Origin: Acanthosepion lycidas
Taxonomy: Eukaryota; Mollusca; Cephalopoda; Sepiida; Sepiidae
Reading direction: 5' to 3'
NCBI GenBank assembly: GCA_963932145.1
Contig: OZ010599.1
Coordinates: 50,497,517 to 50,561,516 of the forward strand
DNA: 64,000 nucleotides
A program made the position numbers and the translations under genes. A model generated the notes under the pieces. The model made no database searches and was not told the origin of the DNA. It was given only the letters and a program-made list of their open reading frames with translations. Below are positions 1 through 10,149 of this stretch, piece after piece; positions within the stretch are counted from its first letter, which is position 1, and each line of letters starts with the position of its first letter.

Positions 1-875
1 CTTCTTGTTACTGCAACGTTTTCCGTTAATTCAATATCTGACCATGTTCAGAGTGAACATCTATATGAAAAACAAATGAGTGGAAGTGAATTATTCCCTA
101 TTGAAAATTTTGAAAAAGAACCAAGAAGATTAACAGAAAATTTTGCTTTCTCTCTGGGAGTGTGTATTTAAAATAAATGGGCAAATAAGAAAAAATGGGC
201 CATCCACTTCCTAGCTCTGTTCAGAAAAGAGAACAAAATTATTCTACTTTACTGATGTTTTTCTAGAATACAAAATTCATTAATATTGCTTTTTCACAAC
301 ATAGGTGAACTGAATTCCTCAGAAAAATTGTTTTCTCTCATACCTCAATAAGCTGATACTTAAAGTAATCGGTCACTTGATTAGAAGAAGCAGATTTACC
401 TTTTTGTAATCCCTTTTGTTGATCATTCAAGTCACAACTATCAAAAACAGAATCACGGTGTTACTTTTTGTCCAGTGGCAGCATTACATGAAAATAACAT
501 TCAGGACAAAAAAAACATCCAGGATTCATGTGAATCATGAAATATTCAGTAATATTCATGTGATCTTCCAAATTATTCCAGTGATTGCATTCTAGCAAAT
601 CACTACTCTAAAATACATTTTACTGACCTAGAGTGCATTCCAAATTACTCTCCTAGTAAAAGATTCCACATTATAGTAGAAACATCTCAGCTCAGTGTTA
701 TATTAAGCGTATGGTAGCAAGAGAAAGGCATAACATGGTTTAGAGTGAATCGATGTTTATTGTTGGTAGAGAGTACAAGAATAGCAGTTCGGTATACGAT
801 GGAACACATGGTTGTCGGTTACATTGTCAGTTGGTCAACCTGTTCTATTGAAATGGGGTGATGTTGGATTGGCAT
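1..875. other. No recognisable feature
   Basis: AT-rich sequence with stops in all frames. I see no repeat shared with the rest of the window, no RNA gene and no convincing exon. Confidence 0.5.
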
Positions 876-888
876 GGTCTTAGTAGCC

Positions 889-1375
889 CTGTTCTGTGGA
901 AGGGAGGTCACTGGCATCGACTGTGAAAGGAATGCCTTGAAAACAAGTCAAGGTAGACCTGTTCTGTGGAGTAGATGTCACTGGGGTCAGCTGTGAAGGG
1001 AATCTCTTGTAAACAAATCAGGTAAGTGATGGCAGGTGTTGGGTGGATAGTTCTGTGAAGTAACAGTCACTGTGTTGACTGTGAAAGGAATACCTTGTAA
1101 ACGAGTTAAGGTAGAGCTGTTCTGTAGAGCGGATTTTGCTTGGGTTGACTGCAAAGGGAATGCCCTGTAAACAAGTCAAGGTAGACCAAGTTGGCAGTGG
1201 GTGTTGGTAGGCCAGTTTTGTGGAACAGAGATAGCTGCATTGACTGTGAAGGAAATACCTTGTAACTGAGTTAAGGCAGAGCTGTTCTGTGGGACAGAGG
1301 TCACTGCTTCAACTGTGAAGGGGAATGCCTTGAAAATGAGTTGAGGTAGAACTGTTTTGAGTCAAAACTGGATAT
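889..1375. repeat. Minisatellite, about 70 and 90-95 bp alternating units
   Basis: Seven diverged tandem units begin near 889, 959, 1049, 1117, 1213, 1282 and 1352, each marked by a CTGTTCTGTGG-like start followed by GACTGTGAAGGGAAT and CCTTGTAAAC. Spacings are 70, 90, 68, 96, 69 and 70 bp. Two of the units carry an extra segment of about 25 bp rich in GGTGTTGG, which suggests a higher-order dimer of about 160 bp. No long reading frame runs through it. Confidence 0.75.
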
Positions 1376-2449
1376 CTGGGGTGGTAGGTCATGCCAGGAA
1401 GTGGTAATGGTTTTTGAAATGTACTGTCATGTTGAGTGGTGATGGTGCAGGCGGTGATGTGGTGGCTGGTCCACAACTCCATTGTCATGGTGACAAGGTC
1501 ATGGCGGCAGTAGCAGCAGCAGCACCATGTGGGCTGTGACTGTGTCTGGTTGTTCTCAGAGCCTGCTTTTAAGCAAGTCTGCTAGTCCCAAGGGGTGTCT
1601 CTTTTACCAGCAGGAACATTTGCGATTGGCCACCCCAGAGCTCACTTTGTAGTGATGTATGTGGTGCATGGAACCTAATGCATAGAAATCGACTTTTGTT
1701 ATTTTGTCTTCTGCCTTTAAGGTGGTCACATCTAGCCAGCATGCAGAATGAATCAGAATGAGATCTAAATGCGATCGAATACAATACCAGGTACTCAAAT
1801 CCACCAAGAGTAGAATATCTCTTATGTCTAACCAAATCGATCAAGTCTCCTCAGACTCGCTAATGACCAATATATTGTCATCCTTGACAATGTTCAGGTT
1901 TTGAAAAAGTTCGCCATAATACAAGAAAAAAATTCAATGGATGTTGATACTGTAAAAGTTGTATTCGTTCAGGACATTCAGTGACCTTTGTTCTTGGCTG
2001 ATTCCAGGCTTCAATGCATAGAAATAAATTTTATTTTTTGTTAACATTTGTTTTAGGACATGTAACTGCAGAAGTGGTAAATTTGAAAGCCTTATCTTCC
2101 CTTGAAAGAAAACTTAGTTCAACACCACAAAATATCAGCAGTGGCCTCATTTTTTTTTTTTTTTTTCTTACAGAGAAAGAAGCACAGTTTATGGGAATAT
2201 GTGGGGAAGATTAACTTTAGGCTTGAACAGCTTAATATTGTAGTGTTTGAGGAAGCATCCTCTTGGGGGTCTGTAGTTTGTGGGAAAGTGCTTGAATGGA
2301 AATTAAATCTCACCAATGAAATATGAAGGAAATGGGAGTGCTTTGCTACTGTGTGTGGTATGGATGGTTGTGTTAGCACAAAGTCACAAGTCATCATGGC
2401 CTAAGGCTTGAGCATGCTGGTCTTGTTCAAATTGTTGATCATGCTAGAT
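1376..2449. other. No recognised gene
   Basis: Short open frames on both strands look like chance. It holds a short GCAGCA run near 1510-1525 and a 17-base T run at 2150-2166, but nothing else I can name. Confidence 0.4.
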
Positions 2450-3785
2450 AACACACTCTTTCCCAGAAACTGTAACTACGGTCTGCTCAGCACAGTTGCA
2501 GTATAAACCACAGCTGGGCTCTGTGGATGTTGAATAGACACAAGTGTGCCCGAGCAAGCGTCTGCAATAGGGATTGGCTAACCACCATAGTAGACAGGTA
2601 CCCTCGAATACGAGTGGCCAGCTATACGGTATGGCTGGTCTTAGCTGTGAAGGTTAGAACTGATAGAAATAAGGAATACAGTCCACCTGAACACTTTCCA
2701 TGAAAATAGCAATAGAGGAGTGAGGGGTTTGCAATGTTTTGTCTGTGGGAAAATGTAAGTTAGAAAATAATTCATCACCCACAAGGGTGCAGAGACACTT
2801 TTGGACTTTAATGAGACTGGAAAGTGAATTATTGAGCAGTTTTTGTCATTACAACACTTTGCGCCTGATCTGGCTCTTGTAATGTTAGATGATAACAGAA
2901 AGAATCAGATACTTGTTAGAGCCTTACAGGGAACCAGCCATTTTTCCAGTTTCTTTAAGCATATGTATAAGTTTCACGAGATCTGGGTTGAGTTTGTGCC
3001 AATAGACGCTCAAGGCATGGGGCCTCCCATCATCCTTGTTCATCAGGATAGGTGGAAATTCAGGGTACACTCGGTGATGTAATGTTACTATTAGTTTGGT
3101 GCAAAAATAATGACGTTTTCTCACATAGTAACATATGTGAGAAAACGTCATTATTTTTGCACCAACCTAATAGATTGGTTTTCAATTTATTGAATGTGAT
3201 CAGCCAGTTTTTCCCCCACTGAGCTGTTAGAACTAGGATAGAAGAGAGAACAGTTGACAGGCTATTGATCAACTAGAATTTTGGAGGTGCACCTATATAC
3301 TGTTGTATTATCAGCATAGATATTCACAAATGATCAGAGTATGCTCATAGGCAGATAATTTAAGTAAAGTAGAAAGGTTGGACAAAGAAGCAAGCCTTGG
3401 GTGATGCCTGTGTTGACTGCTTGGGCTTCAGAGGAGTGGCCATTATCAACTACTTTCAAGGACTGTTAAGAAGGACTTGATGATTGAAAATCTCTTCCAG
3501 TGATTCCATTGCTAGGGAACTTGTGTAGTAACCCTCTATACCACATCTTGTCAAAAGCCTTTGAAATATCTAATGCAATTATCCTTGAGATGTATTTGTT
3601 GTCTAGTGTCTCACTGATTCTGTAATGACAGGAGTGATATCAGCAGTGCACCGAGCTAATGAAAATCCATACTGCATGTCACTCAAGAAGTTGTCCCTAT
3701 TGAGGTGATCAACAACCTTCTTGTTGATTATAGCTTCAAAAGGTTTGCAAATGACACTGAATAGGTTGGTTGATATAAGTGACAC
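2450..3785 (-). mobile_element. CR1/jockey-like LINE remnant (RT to C-terminus)
   Basis: The minus strand encodes decayed non-LTR reverse transcriptase pieces in the right order. From high to low coordinates these are the block around LLSDMQYGFS (near 3660), the catalytic A block read as ALDISKAFDKMW after frame repair by eye (near 3560), a GITQG block, a YADNTTVY box (the usual YADDTT, near 3310) and the QWGKNWLITFN block (near 3210). The C-terminal KSQIR region follows. Several stops and frameshifts interrupt the frame, so it is dead. A mariner-type MITE at 3091-3170 splits it. The same family recurs on the plus strand at 37645-39175, where the segment around 2680-2720 matches 38880-38950. 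The 5' end is missing; the junction with the neighbouring LINE copy is near 3785. Confidence 0.75.
3091..3170. mobile_element. Mariner-type palindromic MITE (MADE1-like), copy 1
   Basis: An 80-bp near-perfect palindrome starts TTAGTTTGGTGCAAAAATAA and ends with the inverted complement CACCAACCTAA. It is flanked by TA on both sides (3089-3090 and 3171-3172), the target duplication of Tc1/mariner elements. The ends resemble those of human MADE1/Hsmar1-type mariners. It has no coding capacity and must have been moved by a transposase encoded elsewhere. It sits inside the LINE at 2450-3785, so it is younger than that LINE. Confidence 0.9.
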
Positions 3786-3983
3786 CTGTATTATTTAAAT
3801 TTTTGAATATCAACGTTGACTGAGAAGCAAGAAGCCGGAAGAGAGTTCCACAAGTGAAAATGAGATAGAAGAAACTTAGCATAAAACTTATGGCTGCATA
3901 TATCCATTTCAACTACAAAAAGATGCGACGTTGTTGCCAATCTAATACTACACTTAAATTCATAAAGTCTTTGTACCATAGAG

Positions 3984-4186
3984 CAGTTGTTCCCCACCTT
4001 TTTTTAGTTCATGGCCCACTTTGAACCCAGAATTATTTTGTGGCCCATGAAATTATTTTAGTATAAAAAATTACTTCTATTTAGTGGCCCATATATTAAC
4101 CTGGAGGCTCAGTGAAAATTATAAAGTTTCTGTGGCCCACCTGAAATCTGCCATGGCCCATTTTGTTCATAGGTTGGGGAACACTA
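3984..4186. mobile_element. hAT-type non-autonomous element
   Basis: About 203 bp with imperfect terminal inverted repeats: the left end reads CAGTTGTTCCCCACC and the right end is the complement of TAGTGTTCCCCAACC. Several GGCCCA/TGGCCC motifs lie inside. The flanks CCATAGAG (3976-3983) and CCCTAAAG (4187-4194) match at 6 of 8 positions, as expected for a decayed 8-bp hAT target duplication. It interrupts the C-terminal coding part of the LINE remnant. No transposase is encoded. Confidence 0.75.
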
Positions 4187-4930
4187 CCCTAAAGGAAGGT
4201 CATTATAATTGCCATGAAAGTATTTATAGAAAGGCCACAGTGAAGCTACATTACGGATGTGGGAAAGTGACTGAACCAGATGTCATGTCAGAACCAACAA
4301 CATAAGCCATATTGCTTATCTAAAAAAAAAACGATGCTTAACCAGTCCAGAGTTGATTTTGACCCCTCTTTCTTTGCCAAAAAGTGGCAGCAAGATAGTT
4401 AGAAGTATCAGATGGTTCAACTGAGTTCTTAAAGACGAACTACAGAAGAGGATTTCCAACAAACCGGAAAGCAAGAAGCAGCCAGGCATTTATTGTATAA
4501 TTTAGAGAGAACAGGAGCCAGTTCAGGGGCACATTTCTTAAGTGTCAGGTTCACATGCTTTGTGAGGATCCAGTGTAGAGATGATAGCGGAAACCACGGA
4601 AGGAGTTATATGCATATCACTCAAAAGTTACTGAGTTCTAAGGGGGGAGTCGGGCAAAGATACCATAGATGAGTCAAGAGTAGAATTACAAGATGATTTA
4701 TGAGCAAAACATTCTGCTTTATCAACAGAAGATATTACAACCTCAAACTGAATGAAGAGAGGTGTCATGGATGATTTACTCTTATTTAACACACTATTGC
4801 AGAGCCGCCCAGTAGTCACAAGATTATATTCAATCCATTGTTAGAGAATCAAGCTTGTTAGAGAAAATACGGTGCCTCTTTCTGCCAGCAAACAATGTAC
4901 TTTGTTCCTTCGAGGATATGTTTACAATTA

Positions 4931-5002
4931 TTAGGTTGGTGCAAAAATAATGTCGTTTTCTCACATATGTTACTATGTGAGATTATTTTTGCACCAACCT
5001 AA
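4931..5002. mobile_element. Mariner-type palindromic MITE, copy 2
   Basis: A 72-bp palindrome with the same ends as the copy at 3091 (TTAGGTTGGTGC ... GCACCAACCTAA) and TA duplications at 4929-4930 and 5003-5004. The right arm lacks about 8 bases compared with copy 1. It lies within the LINE remnant at 3786-5080. Confidence 0.9.
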
Positions 5003-5191
5003 TATTACGTGCAGAGAAAAATAAGCGTCTGTTATGTCTGGAATTTTCACGCTGGTATATCCCGAAATATAGCTCTTACTCAATTGTGATTAGTTTAATT
5101 TGTAGCGCATATAAATGAAGGTAGAAAAAAGACCGGGAGGTAGTATGCATCGGCCATTATTAAAATTGGGAATTTATGGTTTAAATATACA

Positions 5192-5225
5192 AACACAACA
5201 CAACACAACACACACACACACACAC
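5192..5225. repeat. (CAACA)n/(CA)n microsatellite
   Basis: A run of CAACA units passes into a CA dinucleotide run. Confidence 0.9.
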
Positions 5226-5239
5226 GTCATCAGGATTTC

Positions 5240-5535
5240 TACTTTAATTAGTGTTTGAATAATCTCACTGAGATCAGGGATAACTCAGGGAAAGTATTCT
5301 TAAGGACAGCAACTGGGATTTTATCTGGACAGGTAGCCTTCTTAGGGTCAAGACTTTTGATAAGTATTGAAACTTCCTGGGATGTGATATATTAATGAGA
5401 TCTTGCTCAGTGAAATAGGGGGAATCGAGAGTAGAATTAACTTTTGTCAGCGTTAGCGTTGAGTTAGAGACAATGATCTTGGCGAAGAGCTTTACCTTTT
5501 CTGACGAGAATGAGATAACCTCAGGGCCATAAAGG
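5240..5535 (-). mobile_element. CR1/jockey-like LINE fragment (RT N-terminal part)
   Basis: In broken minus-strand frames I read a GPEVISFSSEKVKLFAK block, then SQEVSILIKSLDPKKAT and a PDKIPVAVLKN block. This is the conserved region just before RT palm block 1 in jockey/CR1-type elements. It is related to, but distinct from, the copies at 3786-5080 and 14155-16590. It is truncated on both sides and carries stops. Confidence 0.65.
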
Positions 5536-5559
5536 GCCCTGATGCTAACCTCGATTAGC

Positions 5560-5700
5560 GTGACTTGTTGCGCTTTTTTATATCAACTTTCTCTGTTGAT
5601 ATGAAGTGAAAAGATTATATTGAATCCATTGCTAGGTCAGCTGCTAAGAAAGTTGGTTCACTGCGTCGCGTTAATTTCGCTATGTAAGACTTATGGGAGG
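5560..5700 (+). mobile_element. LINE fragment (post-RT region)
   Basis: The plus-strand frame contains KDYIESIARSAAKKVGSL, the segment following the RT palm in CR1/jockey-type ORF2. A near match lies at 15990-16060 in the larger LINE. It is a short relic pointing away from the minus-strand fragment beside it. Confidence 0.5.
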
Positions 5701-6240
5701 TTATTATTCTGGACACATACAGGAGAGAATGAGAATGTAATTATATACATGTATAGTAGTTATGGGTGTTTTGTATTCATTTGTGGTAGTCGTTGCTTGA
5801 TCACGTGGTGAAGAAAGGTATGTTTGTTTACAATGTAGTGAGGTAAGGTCGCCAGCTCGTCATGTAAATGTCATATTTCGTCTATAGATATGTTACGAAG
5901 ACCACACCATCGGAGAATAGACAAAATTTATCGACTCTGATTTTCCATGTTTATGAATCCACTTTGAAAACGCTTCTTGCTTCTCAAATGCAGCCTTTTT
6001 TTGAAAACTTTCTGATTGGCTGGTCAAACTGTTTTTTATATATGGAGAAATTTTACTCTCCTTGTTATTCCAATTTATCTATTTCTTTTCTCACATTCTG
6101 ATTGTGAAAGCTTGATAGGTTGGTTGAACTATGACTTTGTTTGCCTGGCGATTTTTATTATCTGACTATTTTGGGGGCTGGTGAAATCTTTTTGCTGTTA
6201 TTTACTTTTATTTGTCACCACATACTATATTTAAAGACCT
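5701..6240. other. No recognised feature
   Basis: AT-rich sequence between the LINE debris and the first LTR copy. Only short open frames are present. Confidence 0.4.
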
Positions 6241-6494
6241 TGTCGCGGCCGCCATTAGCCACTCCTTAGAAAAACCCCCGATCTTGCAGATTTAAGTCCA
6301 GCAGCATGCGGGAAACTGGACGACTGGCCAATATGGCTGACTCCAAAACCGTACCTCGTGAGCATCGGATTAGGCAGCGCTTCCCAAACATGGGGAGTAA
6401 TTTTATATCTACGGTTTTCTACTCCCTCTAGCCAGGGAGTAGAGTACTTGAACAAGTCGTTCCACATATTGTTAGTCCCTTTTTTCGTCCAAAT

Positions 6495-6510
6495 CCAAGC
6501 TGCTCGGCCT
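6495..6510. repeat. 16-bp target site duplication, left copy
   Basis: CCAAGCTGCTCGGCCT at 6495-6510 is repeated exactly at 9664-9679 and brackets the Tx1-like LINE. In the uninterrupted LTR at 28954-29872 the same site occurs once, near 29235-29250, which confirms the insertion point. Confidence 0.9.
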
Positions 6511-9500
6511 GGAGAGATTAGCACAGCAAACAGCACAAGAAGCTAGAGTAGAAAGGGCTATAAAATCGCGAGATAGTGGGGAATTAGCCGTAGCTAGAGC
6601 AGAGTTGACCTCCTTGCTTATCAAGAAGGATCAAGCACTGGTAGTTAGGGCTAGATTAAAAAGGATGTCTTCCGAGGCAACAAATATGGCCGCTGAATTG
6701 CGAGCTAAAGAAATTCGGAGTATCGCAGATCGGTACATCGCTAGCGTCACATTGCCGGATGGGCGGACTGTGACTACAAACGACGGCATATGCGAGGCTT
6801 TCCGAGCTCACTTTCAGGAGCTTTTTACCAGGGAGCCCGGTCTGAGTTCGACTCAGTTCGACACCTATTTGGCCGACTTTCTTCGCCTCGAGGTGACTGA
6901 AGCGGCTGGATGCGATGGTCCGATAACAGTGGAGGAAATCTGGGACGTTGAAGCATGTCGGTCGAGACAAGACTCCGGGTATCGATGGAATTCCCTATGA
7001 AATGTACTTGAGGCAGTCGCACGTGTTTATCCCTCTGCTGGCATTGATATTTAACCAATGGATGAAGAACGAGAATATTCCTGAACGCTTCACCAGAGGT
7101 GTGATCAAGTTGCTGCAGAAGGATAAACACGGAGAGGATGGAATTAATAACTTCCGACCCTTTATGTTAAATACAGAGTTAAAGATGTTGGCCAAGGTCT
7201 TAGCTAACCGTTTGCAGGCTGTCCTACCTAGTCTAATTGGCTCTGAGCAGACTTGTGCTGTAAAGGGTAGGACTATTCAGGACAACCTTCATCTGGTGCG
7301 CTTGATCTTAGAACAAGTCGACAGTGAAGCCGCGCTGATCAATTTAGATCAGTCCATAGGGTTGACCAGCGATATCTCGAGGCTGTCCTCGAGTCGGCTG
7401 GCTTCAGGCCGTACTTTCGATCCTGGATTCGTCTCTTGTATAGTTCCCCTGGTGCGATGGTAGAGGTGAATGGAGTTAGGTCGAAACCTTTCATTTTGTC
7501 CAGATCCATTCGTCAAGGTTGCTCGCTTTCGCCGATGCTGTACGTTCTTGCGTTGGAGCCCTTCTTGCGCAAGTTAAAGGCGAATCCACTTCTGGAAGGA
7601 ATTACCCTCCCTGGTTCGAACACGTCGGCCAGGTATTCTGCCTATGCCGATGACGTCAATGCTTTGGTGAAAAGCAAGGCCGAGATTCGTGAAATTGGCA
7701 AGGAAATCAGCAGGTATGAGGAGGTGACAGGAGCCAAAGTAAATCGCGACAATTCTATGGGGTTGCGTTTGGGTGAGTGAAACGGTGTTTCTCTTCCCGG
7801 GCCCTTCACTTGGACGGACGGGCCTCTCAAGATACTCGGCGTCTGCTTTGGCCCCGACCTCCAGTTGGAGATAAATTGGTTGGAGGTCCGAGAAAAGGTC
7901 GAGACTGCAGATAGTCTGTGGGCTCGGAGGAGGCTTTCCTTAAAGGGGAGGGCGGAAGTTTGTGCCTCGCACATCTACCCCATCCTTCTTTACTGGCTCT
8001 CGGTACTTCCATTGCCGTCCACCGATCTAATTTTATTAGTGCGAGTCTTGTTCAACTTCTTGTGGGCTGGCAGGTCTCATGCGGTGCGTCGGCCGGCCTG
8101 TTGCCTCCACCCGTCTGAGGGCGATCTGGGGATGTCCGACGTTGAGATTCGTCAAAAGGCGTTGCGGCTCAAGTTCCTGGATCGAATGTGTCAGCAAGAT
8201 GAGGGTAACGGCCTCTTCTGGAAGAAAGACGCTAAGAAAGCATTTCCGTCTTTGAGAAGTGTGCGTGAAGGCGAGGAGGAGGCCCGCCATGTTCCTCGAG
8301 CCGAGTGCTCCTTCTATCGCGAGTGTCGACGCGCTCTGAAAGATTTCACACGGGTTAAGGAAGGCCTCTCCGATATCCGACTGTTGTCTCCTAAGGCGTT
8401 ATATCAGGTGTTAGTGCGGGGGGGGGGCGCTTGAGATACTCTAAGGGATGAACTTGGTTTGGCGTGGGTGGAGTTTAGCTCTCTGTAGCCTTGGGCGTCC
8501 GGGTGGCGGTCTCTCAATAACAACAAGGCATCGCTCACTTGGCTGGTGTTGCGGAAGGCCCTCTGGGTTGGCAAAAAGCTCTGTGTAGCGGGCTTAGCAG
8601 TTACGCCAAACTGCGTGCGCTGCGGTGGGGCGGTTGAGTCCTTGGGGCACATCTTCTTCGACTGCAGCGTCGTTCGTTGTGCAAACTGATTGAAGGCTAC
8701 ATGGTCCGTGTCCTAGGTGGAAAGTCCTTTGTCCTAGAAGCCAGGTCCGTATGTAGCAATGTTGTGCCGCAGTTGAAGAGGAATGAACACTACGTGTTCT
8801 TGTGCTTACTCGGCATTATGCGTGTCGTGATTTGGACGACGCGACAGAAGGAAGTTCATGGAGGTGAGAAGTTTTTCCTCTTCTCAACTGGTTTTGTTTT
8901 TTAAGCACCAGCTTAAAGTCAAGATTAGAGCGGAAAGGAGGCGACTCTCTTCATCGAAATTCGGCGAAAGGTGGTTGAATGCTTCGCGTTTTGTTCCCTT
9001 GAGAGGAGCTAATTTAGAGTGGCATCTGGAGGTGACATAGACTTAAGGATATTAGTCGCCTGACTTAAAACATTTGTCATTTAGGGATAAGTTAGTCAAT
9101 CGTTTTGATTTCGTTTAATTCGCTTGTTTTTAACTTGGCTAGGGTGTGAATGATCATTGGCCTCTTTATTTTTGTCCCCCAATTTTTTGGTTCATTCCCC
9201 CCCCCCTTCCGTCCCCATTTCGATGACAGACTTTGCAGTTCTCTGGTTTAAACTGTGGAATGCCTTTCGTTTTCGAATGCGTAATTTCGTTTATTTCCGC
9301 AGTATTTTTCGCCCAGTTAACTCCTATCTTTGCCATGTTTAGATTGTGGGGGGCTAGTTTTGTTTAGTTGTGTAAATAATCTTATATCACGAATATTGGG
9401 GATTCATTGTTTATTAACCCAGCCCCCACAAAAGCTGTATATATGAGAATTAAGTAGAATTTCCTTGAGTGGATGTTGTATTGTGGTGTCTGTGTATGGC

Positions 9501-9663
9501 AGTGTTGTGTGGATGAGATATTTTGGTGAAAGGAACAATATTTGGACGATTGGGTCACTAAATGAGGCTAGCTAAGTTAGAAGTAAGCCAGTTGAAGACC
9601 AGCCTCCCCACTCCATTCCAATTTTGCCCTTGTGGCACATTTGTACTTTTGCACAATAAATAC
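6511..9663 (+). mobile_element. 5'-truncated Tx1/L1-clade LINE inserted in the LTR
   Basis: A 3153-bp insertion sits between perfect 16-bp target duplications. Its reading frame is open from the first bases, so it begins mid-ORF2 without an endonuclease domain, which is the usual 5' truncation of target-primed reverse transcription. A 3' untranslated stretch of about 620 bp (9041-9663), including a short C run near 9200, ends in an AATAAATA-like tail with no long poly(A). The uninterrupted LTR copy at 28954 acts as the empty site. The insertion is younger than the LTR copy that hosts it. Confidence 0.9.
6512..9040 (+). pseudogene. Tx1-like LINE ORF2 remnant (RT and zinc knuckle)
   Basis: This is a reverse transcriptase ORF2 broken into successive frames: 6512-7000, 6948-7463, 7436-7780, 7790-8434 and 8500-9040. 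In order I see the linker helix region, TPGIDGIPYEMY (RT block 1), a FRPFMLN block, NLDQS of the catalytic A block with the following KAFD lost near 7350, SIRQGCSLSPMLY (block B) and an intact YADD box (near 7645). After the palm come a RRRLSLKGRAEV block and a C-terminal CVRCGG...GHIFFDC zinc-binding motif near 8610-8665. The RLSLKGRAEV and terminal CxxC-H-C arrangement resembles the Tx1 group of the L1 clade. At least four frameshifts, the damaged A block and the missing endonuclease make it inactive. The frames remain long, so decay is moderate. Confidence 0.85.
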
Positions 9664-9679
9664 CCAAGCTGCTCGGCCT
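9664..9679. repeat. 16-bp target site duplication, right copy
   Basis: Exact copy of 6495-6510. It follows the A-rich end of the Tx1-like LINE and is followed by the continuing LTR sequence. Confidence 0.9.
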
Positions 9680-10149
9680 AGGGGCCTGGATCAAAATGTA
9701 GTACGCTACCTTTGTGAGCTTCCGGTGCTTCGTCGAGAGAATACTCTTCGGCGTGATCCCGTTTCCGCTGTCGATCTGCCCTGGAAGACGTATCACTATT
9801 CTGACTCGGCCCTGTTTAGGGATTCGTCCTAACCAACCCGACGAATCTTCGTTTGTCATCAATCAACCAGCTGTTGTCGCCAACAATTCTCCCATCCAGT
9901 AGTCGACCAGCTACCGCCGCTGATCAACTATACACTCGTTTCGCCGATACAACTGAATCAATTTCCCCTGAAGGAAACCAGTCATACCGGACCCGACACT
10001 GATTCAAACATATTTCTCCATTTAGTACACTCTTGTACACTTTGGATAAATAAAATCGACGTTTATTGTTTTTTAAACCTCTGCCTTTGTCCCCTCATTG
10101 TCTTGGCTGTTCACGCCTTTCTTCTGTAAGCTTGCGTGGGCGACATCTT

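Larger units (their letters stand above)
3786..5080 (-). mobile_element. Second CR1/jockey-like LINE remnant, internally deleted
   Basis: Read on the minus strand from about 5080 downwards, it encodes the linker after the endonuclease, then SVLNKSKSS (near 4780), an HKACEPD block (GPDGIP-like, near 4570) and a KCAPELAPVLS block. After about 4340 it jumps straight to the C-terminal part, with FYKYFHGN-like sequence near 4220 and LWNSLPASCF near 3840. The RT palm between these is missing. The CAPELAP block is nearly the same as in the plus-strand LINE at 14155-16590. A hAT-type MITE (3984-4186) and a mariner MITE (4931-5002) interrupt it. Stops make it non-functional. Confidence 0.7.
6241..10149. 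mobile_element. LTR family copy 1, split by a LINE insertion
   Basis: It starts TGTCGCGGCCGCCATTAGCC, like the solo LTRs at 24384 and 28954. The left part is 6241-6510 and resumes at 9664 or 9680, after the inserted LINE, running to about 10149. The right part carries one CGGCGTGATCCCG-type unit where the other copies carry two or three, then an AATAAA motif near 10048 and the conserved TGTCTTGGCTGTTCACGCC. The true terminus (GGCCCCGCAACA in the other copies) is missing: similarity stops after GGGCGACATC. No target duplication can be seen because the right end is lost. Confidence 0.8.
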
